NCBI GenBank assembly: GCA_027489475.1
Contig: JAIXZQ010000201.1
Location: 1-5,409 of the forward strand
DNA from: Methylophilus sp.
GTDB lineage: Bacteria > Pseudomonadota > Gammaproteobacteria > Burkholderiales > Methylophilaceae
Reading direction: 5' to 3'
DNA: 5,409 nucleotides
Part shown: piece by piece, positions 1-4,618 of the stretch
Layout: the number at the start of each line of letters is the position of its first letter
Numbering within the stretch: the stretch's first letter is position 1
Notes under the pieces: model-generated
The model's input: only the letters and a program-made list of their open reading frames with translations
Databases searched by the model: none
What the model was told of the DNA's origin: nothing
Made by a program: the position numbers and the translations under genes

Positions 1-236
1 GAACCTTCGTGACCACGGTTTACACCAGTAGCGAATGTCCAAGCAGCTTTCAGGTTTTTAACGTTGCCCTTGTTGATTTGAGCCAGAGCGCTGTAACCGT
101 TGTTGTTGTGTGCGCCACGTGGGTGAGCCCAGTTGTTCGCATCTTTAATTGCGGCTTCTTGGTCAGCGGCTGCGAAAGCAACCATTGGCAGCGCAGCTAC
201 CAGACCCAGTGCCAGTTTGATTTTGTTAACTTGCAT
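1..236 (-). CDS. xoxF: PQQ-dependent methanol dehydrogenase, XoxF-like, 5' end only
   Basis: This is the N-terminal 78 codons of a periplasmic quinoprotein alcohol dehydrogenase; the gene runs off the left edge. Enzymes of this family oxidise methanol (and often formaldehyde) with PQQ plus Ca or a lanthanide and pass electrons to a c-type cytochrome. Residues 1-22 form a signal peptide: MQVNK basic start, hydrophobic core, cleavage near AFA/AAD. After it come NNW, a YSAL-QINKGNVKNLK stretch and AWTFATGVNRGHEG, the conserved first blade of the methanol dehydrogenase propeller. The ATG at 236-234 has a GGAG Shine-Dalgarno at 246-243, six bases away. The mature N-terminus differs clearly from what I remember of Methylophilus MxaF (SFSTGVLNGHEGAP), so I favour XoxF, probably the betaproteobacterial XoxF4 clade. 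The diagnostic metal-site Asp lies outside the window, so the symbol is tentative; the family call is firm. Confidence 0.85.
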   Translation of the reverse strand, partial: MQVNKIKLALGLVAALPMVAFAAADQEAAIKDANNWAHPRGAHNNNGYSALAQINKGNVKNLKAAWTFATGVNRGHEG

Positions 237-266
237 ATTGATCTCCAAAGTTAATACTAAGGGTTT

Positions 267-293
267 AATATAAGCACACATTCATTTAAACAA
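267..293 (-). promoter_or_regulatory. Possible proximal promoter of the methanol dehydrogenase gene
   Basis: On the minus strand TTGTTT (293-288) is followed after 15 bases by TATATT (272-267). The -10 is good, but the -35 is weak and the spacing short. Transcription from here would start near 260 and give a leader of about 24 bases. It could be a second promoter or chance in AT-rich DNA. Confidence 0.25.
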
Positions 294-337
294 CCTGCGT
301 TATCTAAGCGAAACAGCTATGTACTTTACACACCAGA

Positions 338-382
338 AGCAAGTAAATTTTCCTTATGTACCGCTGGAATTCATCACTTGCT
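338..382 (-). other. Inverted repeat / possible hairpin in the dehydrogenase leader
   Basis: AGCAAGT (338-344) and ACTTGCT (376-382) are perfect 7-bp inverted repeats separated by 31 bases. Within the loop, TTCC and GGAA could extend pairing. If transcription starts near 391, this would fold at the very 5' end of the dehydrogenase mRNA, where hairpins can stabilise transcripts. It could equally be a DNA operator or chance. Confidence 0.3.
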
Positions 383-397
383 GCATGTGAGGATTGC

Positions 398-426
398 AAT
401 ATAGAACAATTCGTTTTCAATTGCAA
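398..426 (-). promoter_or_regulatory. Distal sigma70-like promoter of the methanol dehydrogenase gene
   Basis: Read on the minus strand, TTGCAA (426-421) is followed by a 17-base spacer and TATATT (403-398). This is 4/6 and 5/6 to the sigma70 consensus with ideal spacing. Transcription would start near 391, giving a leader of about 155 bases before the ATG at 236. The 11-bp-period direct repeat at 431-451 ends 4 bp upstream of the -35 element. Prediction only. Confidence 0.5.
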
Positions 427-430
427 CAGT

Positions 431-451
431 TTAGTTACAAATTAGTTACAA
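431..451. repeat. Tandem direct repeat, 11-bp period, possible OmpR/PhoB-type operator
   Basis: TTAGTTACAA occurs perfectly at 431-440 and again at 442-451, one base apart. The period of 11 bp puts both copies on the same face of the helix, as in direct-repeat sites of OmpR/PhoB-family response regulators; GTTACA half-sites are known for some of these (for example RstA). Relative to the predicted dehydrogenase start near 391 the repeat spans about -40 to -60, a normal activator position. A shorter AGTTAC copy lies at 487-492, about four turns further on towards pip. The regulator is not in the window. Confidence 0.5.
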
Positions 452-538
452 TTCTCGATAAATATTTTTTGCTGCCTTTTGCACTAAGTTACTTAATATT
501 TATTCATGTTTACAATCAATAAGTTAGATGCATATCCA

Positions 539-1489
539 ATGACACCTTTAACGCTTTATCCTGAGATACAACCATTTACATCTTTCCAATTAGCGGTTGA
601 TGACACACATACCTTATATGTCGAACAGTGTGGCAATCCTCACGGTGTACCGGTCATCTTTTTGCATGGCGGTCCTGGCAGTGGATGTAATCCAAGTCAA
701 CGCCGTTTTTTTGACCCCTCTTTTTATCACATCATTTTGTTCGACCAGCGCGGCTGTGGCCGCAGCCAACCGGCGGGTGAAACGCAACATAACCATACAG
801 AAGCCTTGGTGAATGACGTTGAACAGATACGCCAACGGTTACATATTCAGCGCTGGCATGTCTTTGGGGGTTCTTGGGGCAGCACCTTAGCCCTCGCATA
901 TGCCTTAGCACATCCACAAACTGTACTGAGTCTGACCTTGCGCGGTATATTTTTAAGCCGGCCGCAAGAGCTTAACTGGTTTTTAGGCCAAGTGGCCCTG
1001 TTTTTCCCTGAGGCATGGCAAACATTAGTCACACCGCTTACACCGCAGCAACGTGAACAGGTCTTGGCGACTTACACCGCGTGGGTTTTTGATAAAGATG
1101 AATCGATTAGTATTCCGGCCGCCATCCGCTGGAATGCCTTTGAATCCAATATTATGAGTCTGCTCCCTAAAGCTGACAGCGGTAATGTGGATGGTCAAGT
1201 GGAACTGGCACGTGCGCGGGTACAAATTCATTACATCCAGCATCAATGCTTTGTCGATGGGGCGCAGATGCTACATCTGGCCGCAGAGCGCCTGCAAGCA
1301 ATTCCAACCACCATCGTGCAAGGTCGCTATGATATGGTGTGCCCGCCGCAAACCGCCTTCGAACTTTCACTCGCCATGCCGCATGCCAAGCTCGTTATGG
1401 TGGCTGATGCCGGACACTCCGCCATGGAACCTGGCACTTGTCAGGCACTGCTGGCAGCGACTGAACACTATAAACAGTTGCAGTCATGA
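539..1489 (+). CDS. pip: Proline iminopeptidase (prolyl aminopeptidase), alpha/beta hydrolase
   Basis: This is a cytoplasmic serine peptidase of family S33 that removes N-terminal proline from peptides. Numbering from the upstream ATG at 506 (327 aa), the family marks are the oxyanion-hole motif HGGPGSG (54-60), DQRGCGRS (80-87), the nucleophile elbow GGSWGS (121-126, Ser123), Arg146 in LRGIF, catalytic Asp276 in RYDMVCPP and catalytic His304 in GHSAMEPG. No signal peptide is seen. I prefer the ATG at 539: it gives 316 aa, the usual length, and starts at the conserved MxxLYPEIxP N-terminus; the ATG at 506 would add 11 atypical residues. Neither start has a good Shine-Dalgarno. The gene is divergent from the methanol dehydrogenase across an AT-rich region. 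One oddity is Gln240 where the Serratia enzyme, as I recall it, has the substrate-amino-group ligand Glu232. The family call is secure. Confidence 0.95.
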   Translation: MTPLTLYPEIQPFTSFQLAVDDTHTLYVEQCGNPHGVPVIFLHGGPGSGCNPSQRRFFDPSFYHIILFDQRGCGRSQPAGETQHNHTEALVNDVEQIRQRLHIQRWHVFGGSWGSTLALAYALAHPQTVLSLTLRGIFLSRPQELNWFLGQVALFFPEAWQTLVTPLTPQQREQVLATYTAWVFDKDESISIPAAIRWNAFESNIMSLLPKADSGNVDGQVELARARVQIHYIQHQCFVDGAQMLHLAAERLQAIPTTIVQGRYDMVCPPQTAFELSLAMPHAKLVMVADAGHSAMEPGTCQALLAATEHYKQLQS

Positions 1490-1540
1490 TGTTCGCCAAC
1501 GCGCTGTAAAGACATCCCTGTTTGAACTCACACCTAGGTC

Positions 1541-1603
1541 ATGAACCCATTATTCTTTGACCCCGCTGACCATGCAACCCTTTTTAGTCAGGGGTTGCGC
1601 TGA
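1541..1603 (+). CDS. Possible 20-residue leader peptide overlapping the YihY-type gene start
   Basis: An ATG at 1541 opens a 20-codon frame (MNPLFFDPADHATLF and five more residues) that ends with TGA at 1601-1603. The A of that stop is the first base of the YihY-type gene's ATG, a TGATG overlap typical of translational coupling. AGG at 1536-1538 lies only two bases before the ATG, so ribosome binding would be poor. The peptide is mildly hydrophobic and not recognised. It may be a coupling uORF or a chance frame; a frame this short has little statistical weight. Confidence 0.2.
   Translation: MNPLFFDPADHATLFSQGLR
1574..1598 (+). promoter_or_regulatory. Hairpin covering the Shine-Dalgarno of the YihY-type gene
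   Basis: GCAACCC (1574-1580) and GGGTTGC (1592-1598) form a perfect 7-bp stem with an 11-base loop. The AGGGG Shine-Dalgarno (1590-1594), eight bases before the ATG at 1603, is largely inside the 3' arm. Ribosomes translating the small frame at 1541-1603 would melt the stem, so the arrangement fits coupled or gated translation. It could also be coincidental. Confidence 0.35.
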
Positions 1604-2880
1604 TGGTCCGCTTGATGCGCAGCTTATTTCGCCATCCATTGCAGTATTGGCAGCCAGCCAAGCAACGGCTGTTAGCCTTTAGTTATCTGCCCCCTTGGTT
1701 TACGCTCAGAATGACCTGGCAGGGGATGCTCAGACATCATCTACTCGGCTTGTCGGCTGCGCTGTCATTTTATGCGCTGTTTGCTTTGATTCCGCTGATC
1801 GTGCTGATTTTCTTCATGCTCAGTCATCTGGTGTATTCCTCAGACTACGCGATTGTGAAACTGGCGATTCTGAGCAGCAACCTGTTGCCCGAGTTTAGCC
1901 AACGCATCATGTTAGAGGTGTACCACAATACGCAAACTGAGGCCGCATGGGGCATGCTGGGCTTTTTCATTTTGCTGTGGACCATCACGCCGTTGGCCGC
2001 CCATATGCGCGCCAGTTTTTATCTGATTGCCAATCGCACCGATTTACCTTCGTTTTGGCATAAAAAGTTGCATGATGTGCTGGCGGTCCTGGGCATCTTG
2101 CTGGTGTTTTTTTTGTTTACGGCCGCAGGCTTTGTTCTTGAGTCTATTGTGCTGTTTTTGGCGGGTCATTTGCCCCCTGCGCTGATTAATCTGGTGGGTA
2201 GCCTGTTATCCCTTACGCTGACCACGTTATTGATTGCGGGCTTTTACCGAGCACTGTGCCCACTCAGCCTACAATGGCCCCCTTTGTTATTGGCGGCGTT
2301 GCTCACGGCCAGCGCATGGTTATTGATGCGGCCCGCTTTTGCGCTGTTTTTAACCGTCAACCAAGAATTTGGCGCCGTGTTTGGCAGTATGAAAGCCATG
2401 TTCGTGTCTATTACTTGGCTGTATCTCAATTTTGCAGTGTTTTTGGCGGGTTATGAGCTACTCATCACCATGCGTGAAAAAGAGGTGATATTGCTCAAAG
2501 GCCTGTTTGATGACTTGCCAAATCATGCATTTTATTTGCAGGCGTTGATGCGCATTTACGGCAAACACTATCAGCAAGGAGACTATGTGTATCGTCAAGG
2601 CACGCCAGGTAGCCACTATTACATGGTGGTTGAAGGCAGTGTGCACTTACAACAAGCGGCAAGTACGGGTCTACCCCAGACAATACGCGTGCTAAAGCAT
2701 GGCGACTTTTTTGGTGGCCTTGCCTTGTTTTCTACACCCGTGATGCCATCCGATGCCCGCGTTGCCTCGCCCAGTGCCGAGGTCATCGCGATTGCTGCCA
2801 GCGAGATGGAACGCTTATTGAAACAAGATCCGCAGATTGCACTCAAACTGCTGAGACACGCCTCGCATAACCATGCTTAA
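1603..2880 (+). CDS. YihY/BrkB-family inner membrane protein with C-terminal cNMP-binding-like domain
   Basis: The protein is 425 aa. Residues about 40-295 form a YihY/BrkB (UPF0761, once misnamed RNase BN) membrane domain with roughly six hydrophobic segments (47-76, 115-135, 158-185, 195-217, 226-250, 262-288). It has the family marks LSFYALFALIPL (54-65) and EFGAVFGS followed by WLYLNFAVFLAGYEL. The biochemical role of this family is unsettled. Residues about 322-418 form a CRP-like beta-roll: GDYVYRQG, a YMVVEGSVHL strand, HGDFFGGLALF, then a C-terminal helix, but no DNA-binding helix-turn-helix. In the phosphate cassette the usual FGE is FGG (Gly372) and the usual PRxA is PSDA (Ser383), so canonical cAMP binding is doubtful. 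The ATG at 1603 follows AGGGG by eight bases. The gap to pip is 113 bp. The domain calls are strong; the function is unknown. Confidence 0.9.
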   Translation: MVRLMRSLFRHPLQYWQPAKQRLLAFSYLPPWFTLRMTWQGMLRHHLLGLSAALSFYALFALIPLIVLIFFMLSHLVYSSDYAIVKLAILSSNLLPEFSQRIMLEVYHNTQTEAAWGMLGFFILLWTITPLAAHMRASFYLIANRTDLPSFWHKKLHDVLAVLGILLVFFLFTAAGFVLESIVLFLAGHLPPALINLVGSLLSLTLTTLLIAGFYRALCPLSLQWPPLLLAALLTASAWLLMRPAFALFLTVNQEFGAVFGSMKAMFVSITWLYLNFAVFLAGYELLITMREKEVILLKGLFDDLPNHAFYLQALMRIYGKHYQQGDYVYRQGTPGSHYYMVVEGSVHLQQAASTGLPQTIRVLKHGDFFGGLALFSTPVMPSDARVASPSAEVIAIAASEMERLLKQDPQIALKLLRHASHNHA

Positions 2881-2884
2881 GCCA

Positions 2885-2919
2885 GGCTGCGAGGGGGGCG
2901 CCCCCCGATAGAAGCAGCC
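2885..2919 (+). terminator. GC-rich nested hairpin after the YihY-type gene, terminator-like without U-tract
   Basis: Five bases after the stop at 2880, GGCTGC (2885-2890) pairs with GCAGCC (2914-2919). Between them lies a perfect 14-base palindrome of G6-CG-C6 (2893-2906). This would fold very stably in RNA. No T-run follows (ATTTGTG), so it is not a classic intrinsic terminator. It may pause polymerase or protect the 3' end. Confidence 0.4.
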
Positions 2920-2936
2920 ATTTGTGCTACATCAAA

Positions 2937-2971
2937 TCTGCATGCGATGACACACAAGCATGCATTGCAGA
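2937..2971. repeat. Nested inverted repeats upstream of the TPR gene
   Basis: TGCATGC (2939-2945) and GCATGCA (2958-2964) are 7-bp inverted repeats 12 bases apart, each containing the palindrome GCATGC. Overlapping them, TCTGCA (2937-2942) and TGCAGA (2966-2971) form a second pair. They lie 49-83 bases before the preferred TPR start and could be an operator. No convincing -35/-10 pair was found beside them. Confidence 0.3.
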
Positions 2972-3019
2972 ATGCGATACTATGTTACAAAATCAAGCCT
3001 CCTTTGGATTAAAAGCATT

Positions 3020-4042
3020 ATGGCACTTCCGTTACCGCAAGAAATTAACCAGCTGATTCAATTATTGAACCAGGGACAGTTTGCCGCCGTGATTCAGCGC
3101 GCACAGCCCTTGGCTGCCAAACATCCGCGTGAATTTGTCTTGCACCATCTGCTCGCATTAGCACTCGATCAATCACAACAACCTGCCGCCGCCGCCTTGG
3201 CCTATGAAAAAGCCTTACAATTAAAGCCCGCCATGGCGGATTTGTGGTTTAACTTGGCCATTGTCTACACCCAATTAGGGCAAGCTGAGTCTGCCGAACA
3301 GGCCTATCGTCGGGCAATACAGATTCAACCCGGTTTTTTTGAGGCGCACGGCAATTTGGGTACCTTGCTCCAACGCCAAGGTCGGTTGGATGAAGCGCAA
3401 GCCTGCTATCAACAAGGATTGCGAATACAGCCACAAGATGCGCGGGGCCACTTTAATTTGGGCACCGTTCTACGCGACAAGGGCCAATTGCAAGCAGCCG
3501 TGGAAAGCTACCAACGTGCGATTGCATTGTTTGCTAATTACACCGACGCCTACAACAATCTGGGCGAAACCTGGCGCGATATGGGCGACATGACGCAAGC
3601 GGTTCACTGCTATCAGCAAGCATTGCAGCGCAATCCGCAACATGCTGGCGCTAACTACAATATGGGCGAGTTTTTATATCTGGCCAAGCGTTTTGAAGAA
3701 GCGATTCCTTACTTTGAAACCTCACAGCTGGATGATTGGCAAGCACGCATGCTGGTTTGCCTGTACCGCGCCGAACGCTTTGAGGCGTTTAAACAACTGC
3801 GCGACAGCATCGCCGCGCAAGGTCCGCATACCGCGCCGTTTGTCGCCACTCTGTCTACCCATTACAGCATCAACCATCATACGCCTGACCCTTACCGTTT
3901 TTGCCCGGATGGCCTCTCATTTGTCTATCACCGCGCGCTGCCCGAACTCGCGCCGGGGAGCCCGCTGCTGAAAGAGCTGTTACACAACATCGCCGAGGCT
4001 GACATTGCCGAGCGCAAGCAGGCCAGACTGATCACCGGCTAA
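3020..4042 (+). CDS. TPR-repeat protein, N-terminal part of a TPR-2OG oxygenase broken by an in-frame stop
   Basis: The predicted protein is 340 aa with no signal peptide or membrane segment. After a degenerate N-terminal repeat (about 5-38) come canonical 34-residue TPRs at about 39-72, 73-106, 107-140, 141-174, 175-208 and 209-241, with the usual W/Y-NLG-G-A-YRRAI-P pattern. TPR superhelices bind protein partners. Residues 285-340 are not TPR: PDPYRFCPDGLSFV and the helix ending in ARLITG resemble the linker that precedes the oxygenase domain in fused TPR-2OG-Fe(II) proteins. The frame stops at TAA 4040-4042, yet continues open and in phase through that domain to 4525. The ATG at 3020 starts just before the first helix; the ATG at 2960 would add 20 unlikely residues. 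The Shine-Dalgarno is weak. The TPR call is certain; the truncation is discussed in the findings. Confidence 0.85.
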   Translation: MALPLPQEINQLIQLLNQGQFAAVIQRAQPLAAKHPREFVLHHLLALALDQSQQPAAAALAYEKALQLKPAMADLWFNLAIVYTQLGQAESAEQAYRRAIQIQPGFFEAHGNLGTLLQRQGRLDEAQACYQQGLRIQPQDARGHFNLGTVLRDKGQLQAAVESYQRAIALFANYTDAYNNLGETWRDMGDMTQAVHCYQQALQRNPQHAGANYNMGEFLYLAKRFEEAIPYFETSQLDDWQARMLVCLYRAERFEAFKQLRDSIAAQGPHTAPFVATLSTHYSINHHTPDPYRFCPDGLSFVYHRALPELAPGSPLLKELLHNIAEADIAERKQARLITG

Positions 4043-4090
4043 CAGTCGGCTGGTAATCTGTTTAAACGCCCAGAATCCGCTTTTCGCACC

Positions 4091-4525
4091 TTGGGTGAAC
4101 TGGTCAAACGTGAATTCGGGCTGTATCGCGACCAGTTTCAGTCGGCAGACTGTGCCTTGATTGAACATTTTCCGTCCACCCTAGAGTTCACCAGCTCATG
4201 GTATGTCAAGATGCAAAATGGCGGACATTTGGATGCGCATATCCATGAAATTGGCTGGCTAAGTGGTGCCGTGTATCTGGCCATGCCAGAAACCGCAGAC
4301 CCACAAGAAGGGGCGTTTGAATATGGCACCCATGGTGACCACTATCCGCAACTGCATCCGGATTTTCCAACCCACTTCATCAAACCCCAAGTAGGGGATA
4401 TCGTGTTGTTTCCTTCATCCCTGTTTCACCGCACGATTCCTTTTAATGCCGAGGCCGAACGTATCTGTGTCGCATTTGATCTCAAACAAGGGCCGTCGGC
4501 GAGTGTTGCGCGTAGCCAATATTAA
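4091..4525 (+). CDS. 2OG-Fe(II) oxygenase domain, C-terminal part of the broken TPR-oxygenase gene
   Basis: This is a 144-aa stretch matching putative 2OG-Fe(II) oxygenases often fused behind TPRs (PF13759-like). Such enzymes hydroxylate or otherwise oxidise a substrate with O2 and 2-oxoglutarate; the substrate here is unknown. Numbering from TTG 4091, the visible motif is GGHLDAHIH (44-52), followed by GWLSGAVYLAMPE (55-67), VGDIVLFPSSLFH with the distal iron-ligand candidate His113, and ERICVAFDL with Arg124 as 2OG-binding candidate. The domain has all expected parts and no further stop. There is no ATG before residue 41, which lies inside the core fold, and the TTG at 4091 has no Shine-Dalgarno. 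The domain really begins upstream, at QSAGNLFKRPE right after the TAA at 4040-4042. Separate translation is therefore doubtful. The domain call is strong; an independent gene is unlikely. Confidence 0.7.
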   Translation: MGELVKREFGLYRDQFQSADCALIEHFPSTLEFTSSWYVKMQNGGHLDAHIHEIGWLSGAVYLAMPETADPQEGAFEYGTHGDHYPQLHPDFPTHFIKPQVGDIVLFPSSLFHRTIPFNAEAERICVAFDLKQGPSASVARSQY

Positions 4526-4618
4526 GCCTAGTTGTTGCGCAAGCAGCCAACGGCATAGCGAGCAGCCACTGCGGTTGGGCGTATGGGCTAAGCTACGCAT
4601 TTTGAAAGACAGCCAGGT

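Larger units (their letters stand above)
3020..4525 (+). pseudogene. Whole TPR-2OG-Fe(II) oxygenase gene with one internal TAA
   Basis: Taken together the two halves form a 502-codon frame (500 residues, one internal stop at codon 341, final stop). The phase is unchanged across the break, so one base substitution explains it: homologous linkers run from a helix through NG/TG-x-QSAGNLF, and TAA sits at x. A Tyr, Gln, Lys, Glu, Leu or Ser codon could each become TAA by a single change. Alternatives are a sequencing error or stop readthrough; the stop is followed by C, a weak termination context. TAA is not a selenocysteine or pyrrolysine codon. Confidence 0.65.

Noticed and set aside
9..254. 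Plus-strand 81-codon frame over the dehydrogenase start
   Set aside because: It is antisense to a gene with a clear signal peptide, conserved motifs and Shine-Dalgarno; its translation shows no domain and it is a shadow frame.
469..497. TTGCTG-17-CTTAAT as a promoter for pip
   Set aside because: The -35 is only 3/6 and the -10 4/6 in very AT-rich DNA, where such matches are common. If real it would start near 504 and favour the ATG at 539, but I do not list it as a feature.
1603..2880. Ribonuclease BN annotation for the YihY-type protein
   Set aside because: RNase BN activity belongs to the ElaC/RNase Z protein; the old label on YihY proteins is a known misassignment, and this sequence is a multi-pass membrane protein.
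2960..3019. Upstream ATG extending the TPR protein by 20 residues
   Set aside because: It has no Shine-Dalgarno, lies inside the inverted repeat, and adds residues unlike a TPR N-terminus; the ATG at 3020 starts right before the first helix.
4040..4042. Recoding of the internal stop as selenocysteine or pyrrolysine
   Set aside because: Those use TGA and TAG respectively; this stop is TAA.
4579..4604. GCGTA/TACGC hairpin followed by ATTTT as a terminator before the sensor gene
   Set aside because: The stem is only 5 bp with a 10-base loop and the T-run is four bases; too weak to call.
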